The notes under the pieces are model-generated. The model was not told where the DNA came from. It made no database searches and saw only the letters and a program-made list of their open reading frames with translations. A stretch of 64,000 nucleotides of DNA from Puffinus mauretanicus (taxonomy: Eukaryota > Chordata > Aves > Procellariiformes > Procellariidae), in the NCBI GenBank assembly GCA_023333565.1, contig JAJKFH010003504.1, positions 5,108,005-5,172,004 of the forward strand, in the 5' to 3' direction. Position numbers and translations under genes: made by a program. This document shows positions 11,349-24,599 of this stretch, piece after piece (positions within the stretch are counted from its first letter, which is position 1; each line of letters opens with the position of its first letter).

Positions 11349-14300
11349 ATATGCCTTGGCACTCCTCTCGATGGAGATCTGTGAATGCAGGTCTATCTTA
11401 CACACAAGCCGTCCTTTAATCCACAGACACAAATCTGTCCAGCAGCTGTGGAGCAACTCTAGGACTCAGGGGATTCGTGTCCCAGCCCTGCAAGATTATA
11501 ACAAAAAAGTTCTGCAAAACACCTCCTGGCACTTGAGGGTCGTATTTTAAACCCTGCTTATGCCCTCTCTGCTTTGGCTCTGTACCACTGTGATGGAAAC
11601 ACTGGTACTTCCCTACCAGAAATGGGAGAAGTGTTTAAGTATGTTAAAGTAGGTTGCAATAGTGGCACTTCAGGTAGACACTACCCTGTCTTTCAAATTA
11701 AACTGCTCTGAACTCTTTACAATTTCAAGGTCAAGGTTCATAAAAGTGGGCATCATTGAAAGTAAAGGTCCAGGACAAGGTCAACTATAAAAGTCCGGGA
11801 AAACAAGCTGGAAAGGAAAGCTTCCCGCAGGAGCAGTTAAGACTCCTCCACTGTCTTCTTTGCAACATATGGTGTAGTAAGACATGCACACCCTCCTCCT
11901 GCCCCCCCAAATTAACTCCCTGGCACCACCTGTTAGGAGTGAGCAGACTGTAAAATCATTGCATTGGGAACAGATAAAAATGGGTGTGATGGTTCTGATG
12001 TGGTGCATTTCTCTCGCTCCTGTGCCCATAGGAAAAGACGACTGTATTTGGTACAAAATTAAAAATAAAAGCTGTAAATCAAGAGTGTGAGCAATATTTC
12101 ATTCCTGTAACTTGCACTGTCCTTTCGAAAGGAGCTAGTTAATAACCTGACCTGGTTATTTTATCACTTGGAGATATTTGCCTCAGCTTTGAATTCCTTT
12201 GTTGTCTGTTCCACTATCTATATTTTAAAACACTCCTATTCTGAGGACCTATTTTCTCCTCTGCCACCCAGAATATAAAGTGTCATTCCAGTATATTACT
12301 CTCCTTCCCGAGTTCAAGAACCACGTGATTGTAGAAGTCATAATATTATGAGCATGCTTAGATCTATGATTTCATGCCATGTAACGAAAAGATTTCCTAA
12401 AAAGAAACATCCTTACTTCTTGATCAAACTTCTTTGCTTGTTAACAACGGATCTGCACCCATAAATCTAGAAATATAACCCTACGTGTCCAAAGCAAAAA
12501 CTTACTTATTTAGATATGGGCTGCAGAACAAAAGGAAATGAGAAAAAGATATCTGAAGTGAGGTGATACACTGGTACGTATAGAGAATATCTCATGTTTA
12601 CTTGATGGTGGTATCAAAGGGTACTAATCTGACATGTGTTGAACCAGCCGAAGATAACTCAGTTCGCTCGTGCTCCTTCTCATCTTTCTGAAAATGATCA
12701 CTATCCCACACATCCACTTTTCATTTGAGAAGAGTTCATACACCACCACAAGAAGATAAAACATTGACTGTGACTAACTTAATGAGCCTGAAGCGTTAAA
12801 GAAAGAGGAGGAAAAAGAAGTCTGAAATTTATGATTTTTATTCTCTTGCTTCTTCCTAACAGGATCTGAAAATAATGAAGGAACTTAAGTGCATCAAAGA
12901 ATATCCTTTGAAAGTCATGCTTACAGGCAGGAATACAAATTGGATCCCCGTCCCTAGGCCACTGGCCTACCTTTGTAGAAGGGTGGCTTGCATTTAATTT
13001 CCCCTGACTAACAATTCACCTGTATTAATTAGAAGTTAACACTTGAAAACAAGAGGGTTTAAGTTTTAAAGTTAAAATAAAAAAGAAATATGAATTGTTC
13101 TTATGAAAAAGATGCAAATTAAAAAAGCTTTTAAACTGTTAAACTCTTAATGCTATTTATATCACTAGCAGCGTCATGACACAGCAATTAAATTATAACC
13201 CTTTCGCTAATAGAACATATTTTTGCCTATTTAAAAAGGAAGTGAAGAAACAAGAAACTTTAGTTCAGGAAAGTCTCAAGTAACCAAGGCCTTAGTTTGC
13301 GGAAAAGGAGAAGGTAGACAAATAAATTGTAAATGTTTGACTGTAACCTAGTTGGAATTTAAGTATGTTATACGAAGCAATAGATGGTCTGTCATTAGCT
13401 TCTAGCTGAATTACGTTTAGGAACATTGGGTCATCTATAACCTATTTCATAAAGTTACTTCATTTTATTTAGGCTAGTCTGTCACACAGGAACTCAAAAA
13501 ATCATACTGTGTTCCCTAGTTTGTGGACTGTACAAGTAAAATTTGATTTTTGTAGCTTAGCTATTTTTGAGGATTAAAAAAGTTACACAGATGATTTAAA
13601 AATAATTACTATCACTGCCATTTTTTATATAACTGCTCATTTTCTAAACATAGAGGAATAGTTTTAGTATCATGCAGTATTTAAGGATAGCAAGGAAAAG
13701 GAATGGGACAAAATCTGTAACGCCCCCTGTAAAATCTTCATGATCGATCCAGTGGTCCAAGAACCAAACTTGTTTACCCAAAGATAATAAGTTTTAAAAA
13801 CATGCCATCACTTTTGAATTATCTCAGTAAAATAACAAACAACATTGGTTATACTCTAATGTCGAGTCAGGATGTATATGGGGGAAAATATAGTCCAGTC
13901 CAACACTTTTATTAAAAAAATTGGGGTGGGATTGCATTACACAGCCAGAAGAAAAACTTCTCTGGCTAACTGCGCCACCTTTTGATTTAAATGTAAAAGA
14001 GAAATTAAATGATTGTCCAGTCCCTAGAAGAAAACATTTAAAGATATTCCTGTAGTCTTAAAAATGGGTTCAGGAACTTACTCTATTTATTTCTTATTGA
14101 GAAGTGCAGGGCTGTATACTTTAGTATTGCTCTGATGGTTAGAATCCATGTCAGCAATATAAACGGAAAAAATATATTCATTCTTGCTGGTTTGTGTTTT
14201 TGTAATAACAATATACACATCAAAATCAATAAAGCCAGACAAATGACAGAGTAGTGGGTTAGTAATCTTAGCACTGTTGGCTAAGTATACAATCAACTCT

Positions 14301-14883
14301 AAAACAAATGCTTCATAATCCGTTAGATTCTCCTATGTAAATCTATACTCATACAGCTCTGGGAAATAAGAAAGCTTTACTTCTGATTTTTTCCCAACAT
14401 TTAAAACATATCGGCTGTAAGCATAATTTATAGCCAACGTCTCGCAATTTGCACTGAAATCTCTAGTCAGACATGAAATTAAATAGCACAGATATTCAAA
14501 GGAGTTACAGCATGCATTTAAATACATTAACCACATCCTACCTTGCATCCAAACATCAACGATAAAGTGTTGTTGGTGCATGCAACTTTGCAGTGGCAAA
14601 TCATTGGTGTAAAGCAGTCAGGATTTTTAACAATAGGGCACATTCCTTTAGTGCTGCAGTAGTGGCAGCCTACTGAAGGCTAAAAACAAGTAGCTAATAC
14701 AGCACATGGAGTGGCAACATATGCTGCTCAACAGCTAGCTTTTCTCTTGCTGGTCAGAAGCAGCCTGCTTGAATCTCTACCTGTGTCCCATTCATCCATC
14801 CCCTTCTTTGTTGATGAATCAACGATGCAGCATTGATCACGAATCTCAGGATTTCCCTTCCTCTGGGAAATTAGTTTTTACAT
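11349..14883. other. Non-coding stretch, no gene recognised
   Basis: AT-rich DNA with no recognisable exon, RNA gene or repeat. Two overlapping minus-strand frames at 14083-14296 stay open in different phases, a sign of low stop density rather than coding. The region around 13000-13900 is very AT-rich and nearly free of long open frames. Confidence 0.6.
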
Positions 14884-14884
14884 T

Positions 14885-14926
14885 GGGGGAAAAAAAAAAA
14901 AAAGAAAAAGAAAAAAAAAGAGAGAA
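14885..14926 (+). repeat. A-rich low-complexity tract
   Basis: About 40 bases are almost entirely A with scattered G (an A-run, then 'gaaaaagaaaaaaaaagagagaaa'). No SINE or LINE body is recognisable immediately upstream, so it cannot be assigned as a retroposon tail. Confidence 0.9.
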
Positions 14927-17900
14927 ATGGAAATGAGGGGGACTAGCAGGTGTGGCAGTATTAGCATGTAAAAGGATGTAAACGCCTACTCATAACAATC
15001 ACATAAGATTGTCATGCTAGCTGAAGTGGGCTGAAATTATTCCATCGGAAGAAAAATACTGCAGCTCTTGATTTGGTAAAAAGCCAGTGAGTTGCTGCAA
15101 TACATAGTCATTGTGGGGAGAGAAGAGAAAAAAAAATTACTTATCTAAGAAGCCAGAATCCTCAGCCTTTATCAATATGCATTCCAGTAAGGATTCCCTT
15201 CCCAGCGCCTCCCCGAGAAAAAGAATCAAATCAGTCGCAACTCCGGAGAAGCGATGACCTTTGCTTTCCCCAAAAAGATGAATCTCAGCATGAAACAAAC
15301 TGTACTCAAAGCTGAAAATCCCAGATGCTGGGAGTTTGCAATCAGAGAAATACAAGTAACATTTATCCAATCCTGGCTTGCCACATGGGAGCTTTCTCCA
15401 GGCACAAATTTACAAATAGACAGGTTGAAGGATTGCAGGAGACACTGAATAAAGAGATGAAGCTACACGGAAAAATGCACCAGCATGAAGCTTAAAAAGC
15501 AATCCTCTTTAAACTCTGCTTTTGAGGCAACGTAACTAATGACTCCAGCTAGTACTGTTATCCTGCAACCTGCAAACGGCTTGCTGTATTCCAGAAATGC
15601 AATAATTAAGAAGTTTGGGAGCATAACGCTGGTTTGGATTCAGTTACAGCTGTCGCTGCTCCTTCAGTTAAAGCAACACCAGCTGAAAATGCATAATAAA
15701 GCATTTGGATGAGCAAACCGCTAGCTGTGCTTTTTAAGAGGATTATTTATATCAAAAGTTGGAGGCATATATCTTCCAGTTTTAGGTTCGGTCATAGCAG
15801 ACACACAAATATAAAATGAAAAGGCTACGATACAGAAAGTAAAACGATGTCTTCAACGATTTCACAGCTGATAGCAAGGTAAACCCAGCAGTTGTTTCAG
15901 TGACTTGACCCTGCTTTTTTGCAACTCGCTAAGCTCTGCCCATCAAATTAGAAACACTTTCTAAAGAAACGAGAGCAGCTTGTCTCCCTGGCAATCGTGA
16001 GTGAGTTCTTAAGGCACAACTGAAACAATTTTCTGTAATAAACCCAAACTAGAAATTTGTTATACAACAGAATGGAGAAAATGGCAAATGGAGGTCTCCG
16101 TATGCAGCCAGGTCAAGCAGTATAGAGGGTGAACGGTACAGAATTTTTAAAAAGATCTGCCTGAGGCTGCAGACCCTAATGTAGGAGACCTCTTCTATTA
16201 AGATTTTATATTTATGTAAATATGTATACATGCGTGTGTCTTGCATGTGTGTATATATCTAAATTTTAGGTAGAATTTTTTCAGTATAGCTTACCCTCAC
16301 TTTGCAAAGTTCAAAAACATAAAAGAACCGTTTTCTTAAACAGCTTTGATCCTACTCTTTCTTTTGCATCATACAATAACTTTATTTTTTGTGCAATTTT
16401 TGTGTGTAGTTAAATTTCAACTTGGTATAATATTTTCTGATTATCGTTTCTTACTCTATATTTTTTAACTTAGAGCTTGCAAGAGCCCAAGCTCAGTAAA
16501 ATGACAGTAATCATTTTCCAATCAGTTTCTAGATTGAAGTGACAGATAGAACTGCTCCACCGTTAAAGTTACAGCCCAGTTCCAATTCTGAAGATTTATT
16601 TCTTGCAAATAACAGGCCCTTACAACCCAGTGTCCTCAATTCACTCAGCTCATGCTTTTTTTCCTAGTGGCCTGGACATGAGCGTTACATGTCATGGCAG
16701 TTCACTACGTGGGTGCCAATCAATCAGCTATCAATTATCTAAGTTTGTCTGACCTGTTAGTCCAAAGTGACATCGCAGCAGCACTTCTTTCTGACTTGCT
16801 GTGCTAGTTATCATCTGAAACAGTGACTGAGCCTGTTTAGGAACGCACTATGGTGACAAACAGCAGCCGTAATTGCTGAATCTTTGATCTGTTTATTCCT
16901 AGCTTGCCTGTCTCGTTATTAAGCTATATATTATAGAGATTTTCTTTCAAGTACTGTCTCTCGCATAACCAGCAGTGGTGTAAATATAGAAAAGTGTAGT
17001 TTCCATGACAATACATTCCATAGTTACAGCCAGCAGCCACTATCATTAAAATATGAATCACAGTGCTACCTTAAGGTGTGAGCACACTACATCACTGGCC
17101 TTAGGAGCGTTAATTTGGGATGGGGGTGGCATGGCAATATTTTTAGGAGACACTACTACAAAATGCCAGAAAACTGTGCTATTTAACTGTCTTAGCAGTT
17201 CTAATATCCACCCATCTTAGACATTTAAGTGATCAGTAACACTCTCAATCTGTCCTAATCATTAGCATTTCTAATATAGGAATACATCGCATCTGCACTT
17301 TTCAATGTTTTAAACACGATGTCCTGATTTAAAACCGGACTCATAATCACACAAATGTGGTTTCCGATTAATATTCACAGGGCCTAATTAAAATCACCTC
17401 CATTTAATTCCAAATTCAGATTTCAAAGAAGGGAAGGAAAATCAGCCAGTTAGCCTCTTGGATCTTTTGGATCTGACTGCGTTCAGCTGGCTCGTGCTCT
17501 CAAAAGGGAGGACATATCTGTTCATTAAAATTCCCATTTCTTCCCCAGTCCCTGACACCATTGCAGATTTTCAACCAGAACAGGTTTCACCTGTGATTTC
17601 ATTTCAGTGTTAAGATGCATCAAACACCAATCACCTGAGTATCACGCAAGGCACAAAATAACATCCTTTCACACTTAAACTAATTGTTGCTTTCAAATGA
17701 AAAACAGTTACCTGACGCACAGTCATTTGGGAAAAGATCAGAAAAAGAAGATTCATTCCAATGACAGATTGGAATAATAACTCATATTGCAATTGGCCAA
17801 GACATTTATTTCTATTAAGTGACAACCGTATATAGAAAACTGTCATAAGAAAACATTTGCTCAGAGATCCTCCTCCATCTTTTTTTTTTTTCCAATAGCA

Positions 17901-19488
17901 CTCATCACAGACACAGAAGTAAATTGCTAATTGCCGGGAAAGGCATTTAAACCACAGTCATACCGCAGGAGCGAGGATTCTTGGAAAATCCATGTCCACA
18001 TTTTCACTCTGTCTGATGGGATACGCAGAGGAACATACATTGTGGGTGTTACTGTGTGAAAAAGAGAGACCCCAGATCTGCTGAGTTTTGTAAGCCCTCC
18101 ACCTTTCTTTGGGCTTGAGTGCACTGATCCAGCCTACTTGCTTGCAAGGCTGTGCTGCCACGATGAAGTGCACCTTTTTGCTGTTAGCAAAAAGGGAGAC
18201 TCCCAGCAAATCGCGGTGTAGTCATTGTCAGAAGCTTTGAGTAAAATGACCCCGTCAGTGAATAAAAGTCACCTGCTACTGTCTGAGTTTAGTCTTTGCA
18301 AAAGTTACTCTCTCCCTCAGCTGCTGGATTTGGGAGGAACAAGAACTGTTGCTCCACTTATCATTTCCATTTGGTCCGTCCAGCTGGTAAAATTTCCCCT
18401 GCTCTACCAGTCTCTCTGGCAGTTGCCTTCACCCAGCCTTTCCAGGTTCTCTGACGATGTCTGCCTTTCACAGTGCACCGTTATGTGGAAATAGGTGAAT
18501 GAACTTGGAACAACTGAGTTGCATTTCTGGAAGTATTATGGTCATGTTTGCATGGTACTTCCTCACCTCATGTGTATATATACCACCTCCTGCATCGGAG
18601 CTAGTTCAAATAGCAATAATTAGCACCTGACATATCATGTGAGAATCAAGAAGACCAATATAGGCAAAAATAAAAGTAAAGACCTGGAGAGTCACGAAGA
18701 ATTTTTAGATAGTCCCTCTTGACTATATTAGGATATTTAATTTTTTTTTAAAAAAAATTCTCTGCTGTTTCTCTTGAGGAAATTGCTTAAGTTTTGGTAC
18801 TATAGTATAGATTTGTGTATTTCCCCTTCCCTATTTTCACTGCTCAACTTTTTGTTCCGTTGCTATACCATTAAAAATTCCTCTAACCCCTTACCACATC
18901 CATTAGATACCAGAAAATCAAGATGATCTATAGACCTTGGCCAAGATATATGCATTAACTTTCTTCTAATCTTTTGTTAGAATTCCAAATCACCTTCTCT
19001 GTTGCTCTTCTCTGAATTCCCTGTATGCTAATCAAGCCTCCTATAAACTAAACCTGTCTCTGACAGTGATTAAAGAGAAGTTCCGTTCTCAAAGACTCAT
19101 ATTAGAAGAAAGAAAAAGGGAGAAGGCTTGTTACACCACAGGCAGCACATACAAAAGGAACCAGAGAATATAAATATAAAACAAAGTTGAAAGATCCCCC
19201 ATCAAAATAGAAATGACTGCACACAACTCTGTCACATGTTCCTTAAGAACAAAACAGTCTCAAATCTCTAGTCCAAACCAAAGTTTTCACAGCTGTACTA
19301 CCATTTGGAGGGACTCTACTTAGGGCATTTCAAGGACTTCAGCTATGTCTGCACTTTATGTGAGCTGGTCGTTTTGGGGTACAGAATGTAGATGACAAGC
19401 CTTTATTTTGTTAATATTTGTTTGTTGGTGAGTATCAGAAGCCTGGGTTTAGTTTGCCTGAAAAGCCACCTGCCTCTGGAACAATTAT
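14927..19488. other. Non-coding stretch, no gene recognised
   Basis: No gene or interspersed repeat is recognised. There is a T-run at 17880-17891 and a T/A mirror tract near 18740-18757. Segments such as 16660-16990 are dense in TAAT-type and other transcription-factor-like words and could be conserved non-coding DNA, but without an alignment this cannot be supported. Confidence 0.55.
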
Positions 19489-20091
19489 ATAGAATCATAG
19501 AATAGTTTGGGTTTGAAGGGACCTTTAAAGGTCATCTAGTCCAACCCCCCTGCAATGAGCAGGGACATCTTCAACTAGATCAGGTTGCTGAGAGCTCCAT
19601 CCAACCTGACCTTGAATGTTTCCAGGGACGGGGCATCTACCACCTCTCTGGGCAACCTGTGCCAGTGTTTCACCACCCTCATCATAAAAAATTTCTTCTT
19701 TATAGCTAGTCTAAATCTACCCTCTTTTAGTTTAAAACCATTCCCCCTTGTCCTCTCACTACAGGCCCTGCTAAAAAGTGTTCCTCCATCTTTCTTATAA
19801 GCCCCCTTTAAGTACTGAAAGGCCACAATAAAGTGTCCCCGGAGCCTTCCCTTCTCCAAGCTGAACAGTCCCAACTCTCTCAGCCTTTCCTCACAGCAGA
19901 GGTGTTCCATCCCCCTGATCATTTTTGTGGCCCTCTTCTGGACCTGCTCCAACAGGTCCATGTCTTTCTTGTGCTGCGGACAGAGGGGCAGAATCCCCTC
20001 CCTCGACCTGCTGGCCACGCTGCTTTTGATGCAGCCCAGGATACAGTTGGCCTTCTGGGCTTCAGTGCACATCGTTGAAGCTCACCCAGGA
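19489..20091 (-). mobile_element. CR1 LINE, 5'-truncated, minus strand
   Basis: About 600 bases. The tail is at the left end ('atagaatcatagaatag' in plus-strand reading). Next come 'aagggacctttaaaggtcatctagtccaacccccctgcaatgagcagggacatc'-type 3' UTR blocks and then the C-terminal third of ORF2. The right end fades near 'gttgaagctcaccca', within the part of ORF2 that lies just after the reverse transcriptase fingers and palm. Several substitutions are present, but the ORF2 remnant is open throughout. The copy belongs to the subfamily whose protein ends '...LDGALSNLI', the same broad group as the copy at 33535-34137. Confidence 0.95.
19575..20072 (-). pseudogene. CR1 ORF2 C-terminal remnant, 165 codons open
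   Basis: The translation carries CR1 ORF2 landmarks in order: 'EAQKANCILGCIKSSVASRS', 'QHKKDMDLLEQVQKRATKMI', 'ERLRELGLFSLEKGRLRG', 'ERTRGNGFKLKEGRFRL', 'VVKHWHRLPREVVDAPSLE' and the normal terminus 'LDGALSNLI' then stop. Compared with the family pattern, the part between 'ILPLC' and 'PQHKK' is missing (normally about 18 residues containing 'RPHLEYC'). This looks like a clean in-frame deletion (inferred from memory of the family). Endonuclease and catalytic reverse transcriptase motifs are absent, so the remnant is dead. The apparent ATG start is incidental. Confidence 0.93.
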
Positions 20092-21649
20092 AAGACCCTA
20101 CAGTCACCGAATATTAGCTCAAGAGCAGCTAAAATCAATGGAGGAACTGCTATTTTGTAATCTGTCCACATCTCATGCAAAGATATGTTTGAACCTGCAC
20201 TAAGGGGTAATATGAGATCGAATTTTCACCTCTGCTCTAAGAAATTGGGATAAGGTGATTTTCTGTGTGTCCAAAGGTTCAAGGACTAGACTAGATCTAG
20301 GCCAGTCCTGCCATAAGAAGGAAATGAATAGGGCCACTGGGGTGGAAGTGGGACAGAGAGCCCCAGGGACATCCGCGTAGAGATAGGTTTGCTACTTCTG
20401 CGAGATGCCGTTGCAACTGCTGGGACCCACTTCTTCCACCATCATGAGCAGCAGCTGCTGCATCTCACATGGTGGCTTGTGGCAGCTGGCTTGGCTTTCC
20501 CAAATCTCTGTATATAGACAGGGATGAGTTGCCAGTTGGCTCCTGCCAACAGCAGACCCTGCTGGTGGAGACCTGCTTTGCTTCACCTAGAGCTAACAAG
20601 GGCATGGACAACTCATGGAGAGAGAAAGTTCTTCTCGAGCACCTTGAGATCACAGCATGCAGGCAGATAGATAGGTAGAGGACAGCTCGGATGCTCTGAA
20701 AAACACCTATGCATCAAGAATTCAGATGTGGTAGGCAGCTTGGAAAGCATTATATGACTCAATCTCTCCACCTGAAGATGGACATAATGCCTTCCAATTA
20801 AATGCCCGTATCTCTAAGTACAGTCACATAAACAGTGATTTTTAAGTTAATAGGCATACTCTTACAAAAAGTACTCATGTTGATAAGTGTTTACACATTT
20901 TAAAGTGCCACATTACCAGCATAGTTTTACATTTTTAACTAGTGGAAAACTGAATTATTTCTGAAAATAATTTTCATCTGTTAAATCATTTACAAAGTCA
21001 CCAATTGCATATAACTTTTTTTAGCCAGGTATAAATTTAAAAGAAAATGAAAGAGGGGAGAAAAATTACTCAAATTAAATATCAGCTTGAAGGAAAAAAA
21101 CAAGCATATTACTCCAGTCCTCAATAGCTACAAAACAGCTCTGCATTTCTTAAGATTCCCATTTATATCTTGTGTTAGAATTTTTAAGATTTTCTGTGAC
21201 AGATTAAACAGAAATAAAGGCCTGGTCCTGCCGACACAAAGTGAAAACATGCACATAGCACATTCAGAATATATATGCCCCACTTTAATGTCATTATGTA
21301 GACCTAGTGATTTCTTCAAGTGATTATAGTGTAATACCCATGCACCTAAATGAGCTTGAAATGATCAGTTTAGCCACCACATGCTCGAGCTCATCAAGGA
21401 CAAAGAGCTTCAGTATTTACCCAGACTGTTGGGGCAGAAGAGGGGTTAGCCTACACTGAATTTTGTGTTACTACACTGTTGCTAGCACTAAACTAGCTAG
21501 CTTAGTTACGTCCATATGCACTGAAGTTATTGCACTGTACAGGTATTTACTGTACGCGTTAAATAGAGGCATAAGCCTGGTCACAGTCCTACACGTGGTC
21601 ACCAGCTCTGCACGTACGTCCTTCCTGCTTCATGCAAGTGGGACTCCCC
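20092..21649. other. Non-coding stretch, possible MIR remnant
   Basis: No gene is recognised. Around 20755-20800, 'gactcaatctctccacctgaagatggacataatgccttcc' loosely resembles the minus strand of a MIR ('cctcagtttccccatctgtaaaatggggataat'). It is too worn for a separate call. Further right is ordinary AT-rich DNA. Confidence 0.5.
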
Positions 21650-22400
21650 CAGTAGGAAGCACAATAATTGGTGGTAATTTTCCAGTAATTTTCCAGTCTC
21701 CCCTTGAATCCATGTAAACTTCTACTTCCATAACATCCTTTGGTGAGAAGTTCCTCAGGCCTTCCACTTCTCCTGTGACAATCTCTCTTTTTTTTGTTTA
21801 TTTTGAATCTTGCTTCGGATATCTTTATCAACTGTCTCAAAATGTTGTAATGGAAGAAACAAGGAACAGTCAACTCCTATTCATCCTCTCCATGTCACTC
21901 ATGATTTTATAAACCAGTGCTGTATCCTCTCTAAACGGTCTCTTTTCCATAATCAAAAGTTGTAGCTTAATAGATCTCAGTCGTTGTTATAACAACAGCT
22001 TTTATATATTTGAAGATGGTAATTGTTTATCCCAGTTTGTTCTGCTTAACTCTTTCAAACTCTTTCACCATACCTCATACACTATAAAATCCTTAATTGG
22101 TCTTTTCCTCTAAAACCTCTTCATCCGTCTCAAAGTGCATCCAAACTGTGACATTGCCCAGAAGAATAATTCCTTCCATCTCTCATTTAGAGTAGTTTAC
22201 AGTAGCCCAAGTTTTTTACATTAGCATTGCAATAGCTTCACATTTTCACTCTGGGATTCATTTCTACAGAACCCCATCCTTCTCTGCTGCCTGTCTAATC
22301 AATACACATTTGGTATTTGTGCAATTGGATATCCCTTCCTACATGCAACACTACACATTTGTATTTCATGCTATTGCTTTCAGGCCGTTGAACTTTACAC
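21650..22400 (-). mobile_element. Ancient CR1/L3-like LINE fragment, minus strand
   Basis: A highly diverged CR1-clade copy. Telling plus-strand blocks in order are 'cataacatcctttggtgagaagttcctcagg', 'tttgtttattttgaatc', 'gaacagtcaactcctattcat', 'ccatgtcactcatgattttataaacc', 'cctctctaaacggtctcttttcc', 'ttcaaactctttcaccatacctcat' and 'gtgcaattggatatcccttcctacatgcaacactacac'. They line up collinearly with old CR1/L3 copies known from turtles and crocodilians (remembered consensus), read antisense. No frame is open along it and small indels are frequent, as expected for an insertion that predates the avian radiation. Both ends are approximate. Confidence 0.75.
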
Positions 22401-23218
22401 GTGCCATTCCTCTGATAAATTCCAGGGTGCTCAGGATATGGACTTCAATAAAAAGTCCTTGGAAGCAATTCTTCCTGGGATTTAGACTAGCTGGAGCACA
22501 GTGTTACATCTCCAAAAAAAGTTTCAAAGGGGAAGTCTGCTTTCAAGAATTGTGTCTGTAGTTACTGAGAAGATACATACACTGCTTAGACCTCATTGCC
22601 TTTGGATCGTATGGAATTCAAATTTTGGTGATCATTAATGGCCCATATAAATGGGAATTCAATAGGGACTATACCTGGCTGAAGGAAAATAAGCAGTCTC
22701 TCTCTTTTAAGAGGCGTGTGTGAAATGCTGTTGTGATCTAAATAAAAGCTAGGAGACAGAAGAAATCAGAAAATCAAAAACAAATAAAAAAGCAAGTAAA
22801 AAATCATTATTATTATCTTGACCATTTCCTGAAAGTGTTTCATAAGGGCCTGGCATTAATTTTCAAATGCGGTTCCCATAATTTGCTTTTATCGGAAAGC
22901 CAGTGCCTATACTACCGTCTCTAGTACTGAGAAGTTCAGACTGCTGCTGGCAGCTCCAGAGAGGAACCACCGGAAACCAGCCTTCATTTCTTGTGTCATA
23001 TGGTACTACTATTTAGAGAGGAATGATAAGCCAAAAGGAAAAGTACTTGATGAAAGCAGAAGTAAAAATAAAACCGATGATGCATCGCAATTCACGAGAA
23101 GGTCGGGCTTTTTAGCACTTTGAAGAAATGAATTTTTCACAACATTACTAGCTTTTTGCAAGAAAGTCTGATATCTTGATTGCAAAATGTCATTAAACAA
23201 AGCTATAATTTCAGGCAG
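22401..23218. other. Non-coding stretch, no gene recognised
   Basis: AT-rich DNA with short open frames only. The ancient CR1 copy may continue into the first tens of bases but is no longer recognisable. Confidence 0.55.
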
Positions 23219-23221
23219 AAA

Positions 23222-23256
<35 letters not shown>

Positions 23257-23259
23257 ATA
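23219..23259 (+). repeat. (AAAT)n microsatellite
   Basis: Ten uninterrupted copies of a four-base AAAT unit over 41 bases, bounded by 'tcaggcag' and 'gaccgag'. A pure run of this length is likely to vary in length between individuals. Confidence 0.97.
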
Positions 23260-24599
23260 GACCGAGCCTAAAACTAAATCCTATTTTGTAAAGCCTACAT
23301 TACTTGCTCCATATTATTTTGGTTAAGACTTATTATGGGTAAGGGTGCAGGCACCCTGACGGGGTGCTAATCAGACACACATTTCATGTCAGAGATGAAC
23401 CCAAGCTGTCACCACGTGTGCTAGAAGCAGGAGAACACCTTTGTTTTCCTCTGTGAGGATTTTCTTTCACTCAGAAATTCTGCCTGATATATGGAGGAGG
23501 AAGTCCTGATTAACCAGATGTTTGATTGTTGATTTTTTTTTACAATATTTCTATATATAAATATATCCATTTTTCCCAGTTCCCATTAAAAGCGAGTGTT
23601 TTCCAGCAGTTCTCAGCAGTCAGGAAGATTGTCACTGATTTTCCTCAGATTTTCTTAACAGGAAATTCTGTGTTCATTTCTGGGAAATGCCACTATTCTC
23701 ACAGCTTTTAGCATTTAATGGCTTTTCAGCTTTGAAATTCTCATGCCATAAAAAAGAAACAAACCAAGAAAAACCCAAACCCTGAACTTCATTCACTCCA
23801 ATGTCAGCGGAAAGCAAATAAGAGATGCGATTGTGGTCACAGCTAAATTCTACAGCGAGTTTTCCAACAAAACTATAGCGGAAACAGCCATGTGACAACA
23901 TCTGCTTAGGTTCTCTGCTGGCTTTTCTAACCCCAGTGTGCTCAGGACAGGCCATGGACATTGGCCCTGGACACAGTAGGCACACAGGATCCCCTTACAT
24001 CACCCTGACAGTGTAATTTGGGGAACAGAGATTGCAGATCCCTCTGTTAAATGCATCCATCCCATGTCTGGGAACAAGGGAAACCATTGTCAACAAGGGA
24101 AAACCATCAATGTCCGTCTTTTTCTTTTTGGAGAGGGGGCTTCCCTTGACTCCAAACCACACAGAGATGCCAACCAGCTGAGCCGCTAATAACGGCAAGG
24201 GGCCATTGAAGAAAAATGCCCCTGAAACGCTTTTTCTCCTCTCCTCTCAACTGCTCCTGTGTGTCTTGCTCTGTAGCCTGATTGGTTTTGCACAATGGGA
24301 AAAGAAAAGGTTACCCAGTGAAAGCTGGGAGGGTGTCGCTTTTGTGTTTTTAATATTGCAGAAACGGCTTCTCTCTGCCTCCATGGGCTGATGCCCGTCA
24401 TCATGGCTTTAAAAGCGAGACTGCAAAGCCTTGCAGGTCACAAAAAACAAGTGGAGGAGAAGAGAGTTTACTCCTGGGTTGCCTGGGAATCCTGTCAATC
24501 CTTTCATTCATGGCGGTTTCTGGATTGGGCACTCTCATGATGATTACAACGGTCCTATTCTGCTCCTTCCCGGCGAGCATTGACCACTGGCCCTTTACA
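23260..24599. other. Non-coding stretch, no gene recognised
   Basis: No exon or repeat is recognised. Around 24275 there is 'ctgattggttttgcac', an inverted CCAAT word. It lacks a supporting TATA box or CpG island and is not called as a promoter. Confidence 0.5.
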
